A stretch of DNA of 64,000 bases from Lycium barbarum (GCF_019175385.1 NC_083341.1:60731800-60795799); one strand, 5' to 3'; counted from the first letter of the stretch, positions 1 through 10,952 are shown. The notes: generated by a model from the sequence alone, not told the origin. Program-made: numbers and translations.

Positions 1-76
1 ATCCTTATTCTGTCTTGGCTCGGGAACTTTGAGAATTAAAATATGTGTATTATGAGGTGAAAATTAGGTGTCAACG
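1..76 (-). mobile_element. Terminal fragment of an inverted Ogre-type LTR
   Basis: Read on the minus strand this segment begins GTTGACACCTAATTTTCACC and closely matches the start of the Ogre-type LTR at 14564, including the following CTCATAA and ATTTTAATTCTC words. It is therefore the 5' tip of a minus-oriented LTR that continues off the left edge. The boundary at 76 is good to about 3 nt. The LTR abuts the pseudogene at 75-708 and supplies the apparent ATG at 45, so that start codon is not genic. Confidence 0.8.
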
Positions 77-708
77 TAATGATCCAATCATTGATGAGTT
101 GAAGCGTGAACTTGAAGGCGTGACTGTTTTGATTACAACAAAACATTCCTCGAAGGCTTCTAGTAGGTCGTGGAAGGAGTTCGTGGAGCATTTTGATGAT
201 GACTATACTCAAGAGGCCGAGGATAATCATTCGAAAGATGTTGGTGGTAATTCAGCCGCAAAAGATAATGTTGGTATTGGGACATCTACGGGCCATGATG
301 CACCAAGTGGGGGCCCATCAGTGCAGGTGGAGCATTAGCAGCTGAAGCAGCGTGTGGAGAAGATTGAGGAGTCTTTGAAGGTTCTTATCGCTTATATTGA
401 GGGGGGAAAATTAGAAAGAGCGAGAAGGCGACGAAGAAGAAGGAGACTGTCAATGAAGCTGCTGATGAGGTTGATGTGGATCTACAAGAAGCTCAAGATA
501 TCCATGTGCCAATTACTGAAGATGTCCATGTGCCAACTGCTCAAGAAGTCCATGCTGCCGAAGTTGAGAAGGAAAAAGAACTCCCTGTTGCTGAAGCTGA
601 GAATGAAAAAATGTCCCTAGTGTGGCGAGTGAAGTTAATGTTGTGTTCGACGCCGAAAAAGCTGTGTCGACTGTTGTCGAGGAAATTAATAGCTCCACGA
701 AGGAGTAA
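75..708 (+). pseudogene. C-terminal remnant of an acidic coiled-coil protein, probably MULE-associated
   Basis: Conceptual translation reads RNDPIIDELKRELEGV, then an acidic Ser/Gly-rich linker, an in-frame TAG at 336-338 (probably a decayed CAG), then a heptad-like segment QLKQRVEKIEESLKVLIAYI. A frameshift near the G run at 400-407 leads to the alternating acidic segment with VHVPTAQEVHA-type repeats. A further shift near 610 gives a plausible C-terminus ending INSSTKE with TAA at 706-708. Such Glu/Lys-rich coiled-coil tails occur in plant proteins of the Ulp1-like/DUF1985 type that travel with Mutator-like elements; that assignment is inference. The N-terminal part was lost to the LTR insertion at 1-76. 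At least one stop and two frameshifts mark it as dead. Confidence 0.55.
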
Positions 709-1135
709 TTTGATATTTGGGTTCTAACAAACAATTAATTTGTGTGTGGTGGATGTCAACAAACAATTTTATTGCTTACTTTTAACTGTTTTAAGTTTTA
801 ACAAACAATTTATGACAACTGTGTTGTTGCCTTGTGAATTTGGATGGGCAAATTTTTTTAAGTGGTAATTTATGACAAGGTTGGAGGATTGCAACATTTG
901 TATCTGACTCTGTTGTTGCTCTGTGGATTTGAATGTGCTTTTGTTTATTATAGACTTGAGTTAATGTTTATGATTATCGACTGTGAATCAATGATTATTA
1001 TTATTATTATTATTATTATTATAGACTATGAATAAGATTTATATGCAAACTCATATAAATAAAATTTGCTTCATATTCTTAATAATACTTCATACATACC
1101 CCCAAAATGAAAGACCCAATCCTACTACAGACCCA
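709..1135. other. AT-rich spacer without a gene
   Basis: I see no coding segment here. The stretch repeats words such as AACAAACAATTTATGACAA and contains an (ATT)n microsatellite at 994-1021 next to two TATAGAC words of the palindrome family found across this region. Confidence 0.6.
994..1021. repeat. (ATT)n microsatellite
   Basis: About nine uninterrupted ATT units. Confidence 0.95.
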
Positions 1136-1647
1136 TTACACATTTCCAAATAACAAACATAACATTGCTAATGAAGCACACAACAATTGATCCCTCTGTT
1201 CTTTAGCAACCATCAACTTCTGTTTTAGTTCATCCTTCTCTATTTCAGTGTCTCTCAGCTGAACTATCAAGTGATCCCTCTGTTCTTCAGCTTCGCTGAG
1301 CCTTTGTTGCATTTCAAACTTGGGTATAAATCTAGATTGTGCTGAGTTAGATCCTCCTGGGCTCTTTTGAGATTTCTTTGCTACTCTATCGGGATGGGGT
1401 TCAATAAACTTGAAATAGTCGCAACCACCATCTTCCTAAACAAAACACCAATCAATTAGAGGCTTTTTTCGTAGTGAAACCACGTAAAGAAAATGCCTTA
1501 GGAACTAGAAATTCATAGTTCCAACTACACAAGTAAAGAATCTGCGACTGGATTCTTTGGGATGTGTGATGTCCTCAAGACAGCGTCGTCACTGCAGAAA
1601 CATTTGTTGGGTTTATTTGGTTGAGATGTTTCGGATAGCTGAGACAT
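1136..1647 (-). pseudogene. GRF-type zinc-finger protein with C-terminal coiled coil (broken)
   Basis: The minus strand gives an ATG at 1645-1647 followed by MSQLSETSQPNKPNKCFCSD and ...RTSHIPKNP. This matches the plant zf-GRF pattern (CxC, then R-T-S, then K-N-P-G-R-R-F). Directly after KNP one G appears to be missing: shifting frame restores RRFFTC, the canonical core. A second exon is visible at 1136-1435 behind an acceptor reading TTTAG/GAAGATGG. It encodes EDGGCDYFKFIEPHPDRV, the second half of the GRF finger, then a Gln/Glu-rich coiled coil and a hydrophobic C-terminus (LLCASLAMLCLLFGNV, stop at 1136-1138). GRF fingers bind single-stranded nucleic acid. The donor site is uncertain. The frameshift suggests a pseudogene, but a sequencing error cannot be excluded. 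It lies in the MULE territory and may be element cargo. Confidence 0.65.
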
Positions 1648-1830
1648 TTTGTGATTTTGATGAAAGAATTTGATGAAGAGAAGAGACAATGGAGGAGTTT
1701 TGGCATTTTGGGTCTGTTTTATACGTGGATGAAACTAAATGTAACTGTTGTAAGTTTAAAATTCTAATTTTATTACCGTTGTAAAAAAATCCGTCAGTCG
1801 AAATAATGATAAGTCGAAATATCCATAAGC

Positions 1831-2615
1831 TTTGGTCTATGATAGAATTAACATAAATTAATAAAAAAAACTTGATGCTAATTAAACAATATAATAACAC
1901 TTTAATACATCATATGAGAGTCCCCATCCATTATACACATGATTTAATGATGTTTGTTGAGTGGAGTAATAACCAAACAAATACCATATCTATAATAACC
2001 ACGATTTATAGTCTATTATAGACCCCCATATTTATCCCATATTGATGATCGGTTATAGACCACATAAATAAAGCGGACTGTTTTGGAATGAGAAGCTTGG
2101 TGAATGGGCACAAGTGTAAAGCTCGTAAAACTAATTAAAAATAAAAATAAAAAGTCAAACCCCAAACTCAAAAAGGCAAAAAAAATCCCGAACTGCGTAA
2201 ATCTAGGGGAGAGTGGATAGGTCTATCATAGACCATCAGTTTATAATAGCCAAAGGGTATAGTATATTGTAGATTACATAGTTGGTCTATACTCTACTGG
2301 TAGTGATATATAAACCAGGACTATTATTTGCCAAAAAGGCTATAATTGAATAAAATAAAATAAAAAAACTTGATGCTATTTACACAATGTAGTAACACTT
2401 TAATACATCATATGAGAGTCCCCATCCATTATACACTAATTTCAAAGAGCTTTAGAGCAAGCAATGGTCTTTAATCGTCAAATATTTGCCTAAAAAGGCT
2501 ATAATTAAATAAAATAAAATAAATAAAAATACTTGATGCTATTTTAACACTATATTAACATTGATTATTATTATTATTAGAGTCCCCATCTACTATATAC
2601 ATGATCCAAATAGCT
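1831..2615. repeat. Three diverged direct copies of a ~110 bp AT-rich repeat
   Basis: Copies lie near 1858-1940, 2341-2447 and 2500-2610. Each runs from an A-rich stretch through ACTTGATGCTA and AACA(C/T)T to AGAGTCCCCATC and TATACA. The third copy has an (ATT)n expansion in the middle. No ORF is associated. They may be duplicated ends or untranslated regions of mobile units in the MULE territory. Confidence 0.75.
2220..2234. repeat. Perfect palindrome GGTCTAT-C-ATAGACC
   Basis: Best-preserved member of a palindrome family scattered from about 945 to 5745, with a 7 bp arm and a 1 nt centre. Other members are at 1834-1846, 2008-2024, 3255-3268 and 5715-5745. A compensated variant is at 3322-3336. 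Confidence 0.85.
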
Positions 2616-2752
2616 TTTTATTAAATCAACAGAAAGCAGAAAATATGAAGAATACAAAAATCATAACAAAGGCTGATTTCATTAATATAGGCGGATTTAC
2701 AAAAAACAAAGCACCCCCAAACACCACCCAACAAAAATAAACTAAAAAACTA

Positions 2753-2995
2753 CTAAACTAGGGGGATTGTTTGGGGGGGGGGGGTGATCAGAGCATCGGG
2801 GTCAACACCCTTGAGCTCTAGAAGCACACACAACATGCGTATAATTCTGCGGATGGCAGCTTTAAACCACTCACGATCCTCGCCAAGGCCCCTAAAAAGC
2901 CTCTGAAAATCGTTCCTGAGGAGTAGCGCCTCAGGATGTGGTGCTCGGTACTGGGGGTGACGGTTTGCATCTCTATTTCTTATCCTTCTCGACAT
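2753..2995 (-). CDS. Intact 80-residue ORF of unknown function
   Basis: An open frame with its own ATG and stop encodes an Arg-rich protein starting MSRRIRNRDANRHPQYRAPH. Its middle looks helical (LLLRNDFQRLF, EDREWFKAAIRRIIRMLCVL) and its tail is Pro-rich. I do not recognise the family. A G run on the plus strand at 2774-2786 encodes the PPP stretch and is a likely slippage site. The ORF is intact while its neighbours are broken, so it could be a small MULE-borne gene or a fragment of a larger host gene. No promoter is evident. Confidence 0.4.
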   Translation of the reverse strand: MSRRIRNRDANRHPQYRAPHPEALLLRNDFQRLFRGLGEDREWFKAAIRRIIRMLCVLLELKGVDPDALITPPPQTIPLV

Positions 2996-3445
2996 TTTTG
3001 ATCAACTTTTGGGAGTGTTTTTGATGAAGAGTGAGGAGATGAACTTTCAAATAGGCTCAGGCGATTTATAGACTCATCGCCTTAGTTTAGTGAACCGTCG
3101 GCCAATGGATGAGCGATGCGTGTAAATACGCATGGAGGTAGCGTTAAAATATGGGTTTGATTAGACATAACCGCAGGCTTTTCGAATTTTTATTCGTGAC
3201 ATTTGGTGCTTCGACAGTCGCTAGGCTTTTAAAGCGATTATAGATCATATACATGGTCTATTGTAGACTAGCTTCTAAGTTAATTATGTACTATACCTAG
3301 TAGATATATAGAACACAGTAGTGGTTTATTATAAACCATTATACAGTTGATTAAAATTGAATTGGCATTCAATTCTCTAAAATATTTATTTGAAGAACCA
3401 AAAACTGCAAAGTACAAGAAAAATACATTGAAAAATATATCAAGT
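2996..3445. other. Spacer with palindromes, no gene seen
   Basis: Between the 80-residue ORF and the transposase I see only AT-rich sequence. It has two palindromes of the region's family: GGTCTAT-TG-TAGAC at 3255-3268 and GGTTTAT-T-ATAAACC at 3322-3336. Confidence 0.6.
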
Positions 3446-5706
3446 TCATCCCTCTCTATTTCGGCACGTTGTTCTCTTGTGGTCGTTTCCCTTGCAAAGT
3501 GAGAACTTGTTTCTCCTCCCTTTTACACGTCCTCTGGGATTAAAAGATTCCGTGATGCCAAGGATACGCTTTATTCTCTTCCTTCTAAGTTTGGGCTCAT
3601 AAGGAGGTGGAGCAATGTACATCTTTGTATACTCCTCGGGCACAAACCATTCAGACTCTGGAGGGACTACATTGATAGTTTCAGCAAATGCAAGGATGTT
3701 AGACTGAACTTTATACATCGGTAAAGAATACTTGTAGATGCTTGAACCATATCCATTTCCATACTTCAATCTCAAGGCTGCCATGGCATGAGCGCACGGT
3801 AATTTCACCAAGTCATACTCTCTACAAGAACATGTTTTATTCAGTAGATTGACTTTGGCAGTTCTGCCACTGCCGATAACGGTGAACTCATCGGCATCCC
3901 CATTTATATTGCTGACAAATAAGGAATCGCTCTCAGTCATCTTTTCCCTTAACGTTATTTCAATCGAAGGCACAAATATATTATTTGAATTGCCGATATC
4001 TGCACACCTCTGCCTGAATATTTCAGCAAACCTTCTAGAAATGGAAGTGAATATGGAAGACACGGGGTACTCTCTTTCATCCCTCAACTAAGCGACTCGA
4101 CAATGTTTGTGGTGAGAACATCGTACCTGTTGGCTGGAAAATGTGCCCTGCTCCACTTTTCAAATCCAATCTCAAACTCAAGGCACTGAGCTGCTTCAGG
4201 GCTTGTATCCTTGAATTGCTAAAAATGTTCATCAAACTCCTCTTAACTATATGCCTTTACTGCATTAAAGTATGCATGAAGAGAATCTCCACATTGGACA
4301 TTCTTTCGGAGGTTTTCAGAAAGATGCTTCATGCAAAGTTCATGGTGAGCATGCTTATACGTCCTGGAAATACCGTTGGCTATGCTCTCGTGTCTATGAG
4401 AGATGATGCAAAAATCTGGTTCATCGGCGATTATAAACTTGAGCTGCTGGAAGAAGTAGGTCCAAGAATCATCACGCTCTTTGTCCACAACGCAAAATGC
4501 AATAGGATAGACATGGTTCTCAGTATCCTGTGCGACGACAGACAACAAGACACCCTTGTACTTGTCGTATAAAAGTGTGCCATCAATGACAATAAATTTT
4601 CTCATGTGGGTATATCCTCGAATGCAAGCTGCATAAGACACGAAGTAATATAAAAACCTGTTGGCATCTGAAAGCCTGATGCAAATTCTAGAACCCGGAT
4701 TTAGACTCTTAACCATGTAAGAATAAGCTGGTAAGCAACCATACCCGTGCTCTAGTGTCCCCCTAACCCAGTTCTTAGCAATTATACTAGCCTTCCAACA
4801 CTTCCAGTAGCTCGGTTTATAATGTAACTCCCTGAAAACCGTCCTCTGGATTTCCTTTGTCGATGGCCCTTTGTTTTCAGTATAGTCATTCATCAAGACT
4901 GATGCAATGACATGTGACGAGGCATGCTTATGAACGCTCCTAATATGTTCAACACCATAAGTGTGCTCCCCAACGTACCTGTAAATGCGACCCATATTCG
5001 AGCTCTCGTACTTACTACACTGCAACATCTACCCACAATTAGGAGATGCACATTCCACCTTATAGTATTTGATATTACTCTTGATCGTTGGAAAACCGAA
5101 CGGCCTCTTTATTGCAGCTTTCTTCAACAATTTTTTTAAATGTTCCTTGCTATCGAATGTTTGCTCAATGTAAAAATCACTTCCATTATTGAAGACATGG
5201 TTGGTTTGTGATCCACTAGGCTGCCCATCACACTCTTCGACATCAATATCATGATCTTCTGTATCTATTGAATGATCACCCATGCTCTCATTTTGCATTG
5301 AATTTGCATCGACTGGCTGCTGTGGGGGTGAGGGTGGTGCTGCTGATGTTGTCGTTGCTTGAGACCTCCCAACAACATTTATTCTCAAAACATGTCTACA
5401 ACCATCAGCAGCAACATCAAGCATATACAATACCACATGCCTATCATTCGTTATGAAAGAAGGGTGAGCTTTTCCCCTAGCGAGTAGACCATTAATCATA
5501 TAACTAATGTGCAAGTCGCTGGGCTCACAATCTAACTCCCCGTTTTCCTTTACGCTCTCAACCAAATCGTTATACGTACCATTGTGACGCACAGGGATCG
5601 GCACTGTCACCTTGCTCGCAGAATTTCAATTCCAACATTTTGGGGTCTCCACCCATTCACCCATGTAATCACCACCTACTATAACATATTCTCCAATCGA
5701 CGTCAT
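3446..5706 (-). pseudogene. Mutator-like (MULE/MuDR-type) transposase, inactivated
   Basis: Reading from high to low coordinates, a start at 5704-5706 gives MTSIGEYVIVGG and soon a TGA where W is expected. Then follow a MURA-type N-terminal domain (to 5029), a stop, and the MULE transposase core at 5028-4243. The core has YTHMRKFIVIDGT, VAQDTENHVYPIAFCVVD and SWTYFFQQLKF. After further stops and an indel near 4090 comes a SWIM zinc finger (CSCREYDLVKLPCAHA), then a basic tail with a zinc-knuckle-like CKGNDHKRTTC. The family's second catalytic Asp, normally in ISDRH, is His here (ISHRH), and the knuckle appears to have lost a Cys (KFSLC). Several stops, an indel and a lost catalytic residue make it non-functional. 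It is the likely defining gene of the 0.1-6.2 kb territory; I could not place terminal inverted repeats with certainty. Confidence 0.93.
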
Positions 5707-6721
5707 ACTAAAGATATAATAGACTATTGCTATGGTCTATAATTGGTCGATGACTAGACTTACAACAGTACCAGATCCAGACCAAAAAACAAAAGCAGGG
5801 ATACAGCTCCTTTATTGGAGAATTGACTCCACAAGAGGATTTAGAACCCAAAACGAACTCCACTACCAGTAGACGCAGACGAAATTTGCACATGATAATA
5901 GAGCTTTGACAACAATGGTGAAAATAGTTCGAGCTTCTTTTCAATAATTTCTAAGAGGTTTAAGTTACAATGACTGAAGTAGAGAAGAAATCCGTCGTTT
6001 GGGACTGATTTTCAGATGAAAAGCCGGTAACGGGGTCGGAAAAGTACAAAAAATGGGGAGCTTCGACTTTCGCGTTTTTGGGGGGAACAAAAAAAATTCG
6101 GCTGCTCCAATTGGGGTAATTAAATGTTGGTAGTTGGGGGGCTGTTTTGTATTTTTTAAAACTATGGGTCTAGGGTTGACAACTTGAGAGACTTCATTTG
6201 ATGATGTCACAAATAGTGGCATTTTAGCCAATTCTTTGAGACTTATGGCCTTTTACCTAAATAAGTGTTGAAATTGGCATTTTAGCAAAACACCCAGCAC
6301 ACAAGAGACGGACATTCTCTCTTTCTCTAAACAACAGTTTGGATTGTGTTTCCTTGGTTAGCTTTTGCAAGACTTGATAATAATTCTTTTTGATCAAGTG
6401 AAAACGTAGTTAAAGTTAATTACATACAATAAGTTAATCTTGAACAGTTGAGAATGCATGGAAGAGCACTAACTTGTTGATTTGCCAAAAATGTTCATCC
6501 AAATAGTTCCGACACAGTAGCTGGTTTTGCCGCGCCCATTCGGTTCCAATAATATATACACACACTTGCGAGGGGCCCGCCAAGCGTTGATACTAATCAA
6601 CTCAATGTAACGGCTGCCCATACATCATCTTTTCTGAAAAAATATATAATTTGTTTTGTGATTCAAATAACTTTCCTCATTGTGTGAGGTGTCTTTTTAT
6701 TTTATGTCACGAAAAAAGTGG
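5707..6721. other. Upstream flank of the MULE transposase, no gene
   Basis: Contains palindrome-family words at 5715-5745 and then low-complexity G- and T-rich sequence. Two similar phrases, GGCATTTTAGCC at 6213-6224 and GGCATTTTAGCA at 6274-6285, might lie near an element end. From about 6300 to 6720 I see nothing recognisable. Confidence 0.4.
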
Positions 6722-6729
6722 ATCCAAAC
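6722..6729. repeat. hAT target-site duplication, left copy (ATCCAAAC)
   Basis: Identical to the 8 bp at 10555-10562; 8 bp is the length expected for hAT insertions. Confidence 0.95.
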
Positions 6730-6938
6730 TAAGCCCGTCAACCGGTCCGGTTTAACCGGTTCAAACCGTCTATTTCTTACCGGTCCGATTTCGATTTTTT
6801 TGAAATCGGAAATCGGTTAAACCGGTAAAACCGGAACCGGACTGGTTAAACCGGTGATTTTTTTTTTTTTTTTAATATAGACGTGGTGCCGGTAGTAGTA
6901 GTGGTATTGTTAGGGGTGGGCTTAATGAGGAAACATTT

Positions 6939-9145
6939 GTGGAAGAAACACCTAATTTAGGTATTGATGTTGGTGGAAATAATCCACTTTTAGGTCATGA
7001 GGCAATGCAACAACATTTTACCGACACTTTTAATGAAATTGGTGATGATGATGATGATGATGAAACACAACCCCCCGAAAATCTCATAGGAGATACATGT
7101 CCTGCACAATTACATACACAAGACAAACCGCCTAGAACTCGTAAGCCAACCGCTAAAATTTGGAAATTTATGGCTAAGGATAGGGAAAACCAATCAGTTA
7201 TATGTACCCTATGTGGACAAGTATTTGCTTTTAGGTAAGAAACTAGTAAGGATGGTGGAACGGGTACACTAAATGGTCATATGAGAAAAAAACATATGGA
7301 TGTTTGGGGAGAGCAAACGGGTTCAAATATGGGGAGTATTCAAATGACGATAGACCCACGAACCAGTAGAAATTTTAAGTATGACAAGAAAAAAGAGCGT
7401 GTAGAAATAGCTAAAATGGTAGCTTATGATTGTTTACCATTTTCCTTTCCCTCGGGTTTGGGGTTTGTTACTTACATTCTACATTGTTATAATCCGTTAT
7501 TTGAGGGTATTCCTAGAAGTACTTGTAGAGCGGATGTTATAGATTTGTATAAAAAATATAGATTTTATTTGCGCCATGTATTTAATTCTTTAAATTATAA
7601 TGTTTCTCTTACCGTTGATTTGGGTCTTAGTCTTAACAAGTTAGATTTTTTTGCTATTACATGTGATTGGGTTGATGACAATTGGGTTATGCGAAAAAGA
7701 ATTATAGCTTTTTTATATGATGAAGGAAAAGGTCGTCACGATGGAAAATTTTTAGCGGATTCAATGTCTACTAGAATGAGATTTTTTAATATTTATAGAA
7801 AAACACTTTGTATTGCTTTAGATAATGCTTCTAATAATACAAAGGCGATTAGTCTTTTTAAAAGAGAAATAAACCCTCCGCTAAAAAATATTTTTCATGT
7901 GAGATGTAGTTGTCACATTTTAAATTTAATTGTTAAAGATGGTCTTGTGCGTTTTGACGATTCTATTAAAAAAGTTAGAGATGCGGTTGCGTTTCTTTTT
8001 TTAATGCTAATAGGGGAAGACTTAGAGATTTTAAGAATGCTTGTGTGGAAAATAACCTTAGACCTAGGAAAATTCAAGTAGAAATTGAGACTAGGTGGAA
8101 CTACACTTACATTATGCTATAACAAGCATATGAGTATAGGATTCCCATACAACAAGTTCACAACAAATATAATATTAATAGTGATGATTGGTTAAATTTT
8201 ACGCATTGGGAAGATGTTAAAGAATGTGTTGAACTCTTAGAAATTTTTTGTAATGCAATTCTTGCTTTTTCTAGACAATTCTATCCCACGGTAACCGGAA
8301 TTTTGGTCTACTTAGCGGAAATAGCTAGAGTTTTACAAGAGTATAAATATAAACCCGGTTATCAAGCGGCTATTTTTGAAATGATAATCAAATTTAAGAA
8401 GTATTTTTTTCCTATCCCAACTTTATTTATTTTGGGTTCTCTTTTAAATCCTTGTTTAAAAGTGTCTTATACTAAAGCATTGGTTGGTCAAATTTATACA
8501 TTTTTAGAAATTGAACAGGGAGTTCAACCATCTTTAGCTGAAGCTGAACTCGCTATTGATGACGAGTTTAGAAAAGTTTTTACTCATTATTCTAATTTGA
8601 AAGAACGTGCTACACCAGTTTCTCCACGCCCTACTACTTCTCAAAGTAGCAAAAAGGGCTTGTCGGGTTTGTCGCATTTAAAAGTTTTACATTCACAGCC
8701 AACTTTTTCTTAGAATGCAAACTTTGATGAATATAGCTTTTATTTGATGCAGCCAAATGTGGATATCAAGGAACTGGATGAATTGGACGTCTTAGCATGG
8801 TGGAAGAAGTACAAGGTAAGTCATCCGATACTCTCAAGAATGACTCGAGATATCCTTACAGTTCAAGTATCAACCGTGGCTTCGGAGAGCGCATTTAGCC
8901 AAGGAAGACAGCAAATCGGAGACCATAGACATTCATTATCTAGCTTTAGCTTGCAAGTACTAGTGTGCATTCGCGATTGGATTTGATTGGAGCGACGCAA
9001 CCAAAACTTAGAAGCGGAGGAAGGCGAAGAGGAAGAAATTGAAGATTTGATAGCAAATGGACCGGACCAAATGGAAGACTTTGAAGATATCTCCATGGCC
9101 GAATATGATATGGGGGAAATTAATGAAATGATTCAGAATTGGTGA
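6939..9145 (+). pseudogene. hAT transposase with BED finger and hATC domain (RICESLEEPER/DAYSLEEPER-like), broken
   Basis: An acidic N-terminus is followed by a BED zinc finger (KIWKFMAKDRENQSVICTLC ... GHMRKKH) interrupted by TAA at 7236-7238. The RNase-H-like core includes SLTVDLGLSLNKLDFFAITC, a DNASNNTKAI segment and CSCHILNLIVKDGL. A frameshift near 8000 and a TAA near 8119 break the following helical region. After another stop at 8711-8713 the hAT C-terminal dimerisation domain is clear (DVLAWWKKYKVSHPILSRMT ... STVASESAFSQGRQQIGDHR). A stop at 8984-8986 (WI then TGA) precedes an acidic tail in the same frame, ending NEMIQNW with TGA at 9143-9145. With four stops and one frameshift, the element is non-autonomous. 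Confidence 0.92.
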
Positions 9146-9199
9146 ATTTATTATTCTACTATTTCTTTACAACTCATGTATTATTTGCAAGTTAAAAAA

Positions 9200-9443
9200 A
9201 AAACTACAACTTGCAAATAAATGTTATCCAAGAATGAATAAAATATATGGCTCATTGAGCTTTCTTCTATTTACTTGTGTTCATGTTTTTACTTATATTA
9301 AGTTAGGAATATACCTAAAATATACTAAGAATATACTTATGATAAACATCTACTTAAATTAAAAACTAGAAAGTTATATACTTGAAAAATAACTAAAATA
9401 AAACTAAAAATATACTTATAATATATAGTATACATATAACTTA

Positions 9444-9496
<53 letters not shown>

Positions 9497-9861
9497 ATAT
9501 ACTTATATATATCAATATACTTAGGTTATATAACTTAATATAACCAATTCTATTTTTTAAAGGTTTCATAATAATTGATACACACTATACTACAAACATA
9601 TACAAGTTTAAACAGTTAAAGTATACCATTGGGTGGAAATTTGATCCATGTATAGAAAACATACAATATGAAATTGCCAAGTGGTATACAACATTTTTTG
9701 TCAAATACTGCTTCGTGTGTTTCTTTTTGAGGATGGTTTACAACCAAGCATTTTTTGTGCAAAAGGGTTATTGTCAATGATAGTCCACCACGTTAATGCA
9801 ACCTATTTATAGGATAAAAAAAGAATTACTTCCGTGTATGATATTATGTTATATAACCTAA

Positions 9862-9897
<36 letters not shown>

Positions 9898-9979
9898 GAA
9901 TTTATAAACTTAGAAAAAAATTAAGCTATAAATAACTTAAGTTATAATATATAAGTTATAAGTATATATAGTATACTTA

Positions 9980-10013
<34 letters not shown>

Positions 10014-10290
10014 TAAGTATATATAGTATACATATAACTTAAACATATATATATATATATATATATAAGTTATATAACCTACGTATATTGATATATATAA
10101 GTATATTCTTACTATATTTCAGGTATATGTAGTATAACGCTATAACTTAAGCATATAACTTAATATATATATATATACACGTATATTTTGTATTGCTGAC
10201 TTGCTGTTAGCCTGTTAGTCAGTAAATATTTAAACTTTACTTATAAACTTATATAACATATGTAAATATACCTACAATATACTAATAACT

Positions 10291-10381
<91 letters not shown>
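9200..10381. repeat. TA-rich low-complexity block inside the hAT element
   Basis: Contains (TA)n runs at about 9448-9494, 9866-9893, 9982-10010, 10047-10067 and a long one at 10296-10381. Between them phrases such as AAGTATATATAGTATAC and ACTTAAACATATAT recur in both orientations. A strong inverted repeat pairs 9973-9988 with 10005-10020 across one TA run. No coding capacity is seen. Confidence 0.85.
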
Positions 10382-10384
<3 letters not shown>

Positions 10385-10554
10385 CAAAAAACAAAAAAAA
10401 GGGGTTTTGGACTGTTTGAACCGGACCGGTTCCGATTTGGGGTTTCAAACCGGTAAACCGAAACCGGTGGCCGGTTTCAATTTTTTAACCGGAAACCGGC
10501 CGGTTCCGTAACTGGTTACCGGTCCGGTCCAGTTTGAACTGGTTGACGGGTTTA

Positions 10555-10562
10555 ATCCAAAC
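10555..10562. repeat. hAT target-site duplication, right copy (ATCCAAAC)
   Basis: Perfect match to 6722-6729. Confidence 0.95.
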
Positions 10563-10675
10563 CTTACCTTACATTTTTAGATCCCCGAACTTTGAGTTCA
10601 CTTTTTTTTATGGAACAATAAAAAGTCTCGACAATTAATACTATCAATTGGGTGAAATAATAATAAAAATTTAAT

Positions 10676-10919
10676 CTATCTGTTTCAATTTGTTTGTCTT
10701 GCTTTCCTTTTTAGTCTATTAAAAAAAGAATGTCTCTTTTGTTTTGCAACTATTTAGTTCCAACTTTTCACATGACCTATTTAAGATCACACGATTAAAA
10801 GCAATATTGATACATTCGACATATCTTTAGTGTAAAAACACAAGATTCAAAAGTCTTTTTTTACTTTTTTAACCTCCGTGTAAAGTCAAAATCAGAAAAA
10901 CAAATTAAAATGGAGGGAG
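10676..10919. mobile_element. Stowaway-like MITE, ~244 bp
   Basis: The left end reads CTATCTGTTTCAATTTGTTT. The right end, on the minus strand, reads CTCCCTCCATTTTAATTTGT. These are diverged copies of the familiar plant Stowaway/mariner-type terminal inverted repeat (CTCCCTCCGTTTCAATTTG...). There is no coding capacity and the length is typical. A clean TA duplication is not visible, so family assignment rests on the ends. Its right end lies about 33 bp before the SAUR TATA box, so it makes up most of the proximal upstream region of that gene. Confidence 0.75.
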
Positions 10920-10952
10920 TTCAACTTTTCCATTTTCACTCTCTCCTTCCTT

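Larger units (their letters stand above)
6730..10554 (+). mobile_element. hAT-superfamily DNA transposon, complete ends, 3825 bp
   Basis: Terminal inverted repeats are TAAGCCCGTCAACC on the left and GGTTGACGGGTTTA on the right (one mismatch), flanked by the perfect duplication ATCCAAAC. Both subterminal regions (about 6735-6860 and 10410-10540) are packed with AACCGGT/CCGGTT words, the usual dense transposase-binding landscape of hAT ends. The interior holds one broken transposase and, from 9200 onward, about 1.2 kb of TA-rich low-complexity sequence. It inserted between the MULE territory and the SAUR promoter, about 450 bp upstream of the SAUR start codon. With intact ends it could in principle still be mobilised by a transposase supplied elsewhere. 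Confidence 0.95.

Noticed and set aside
45..338. 97-residue ORF with ATG at 45
   Set aside because: Its first ten residues are encoded by the inverted LTR tip (1-76), so the start codon is accidental. The rest is reported as part of the 75-708 pseudogene.
4141..4572. 143-residue plus-strand ORF
   Set aside because: Antisense to the MULE transposase coding sequence.
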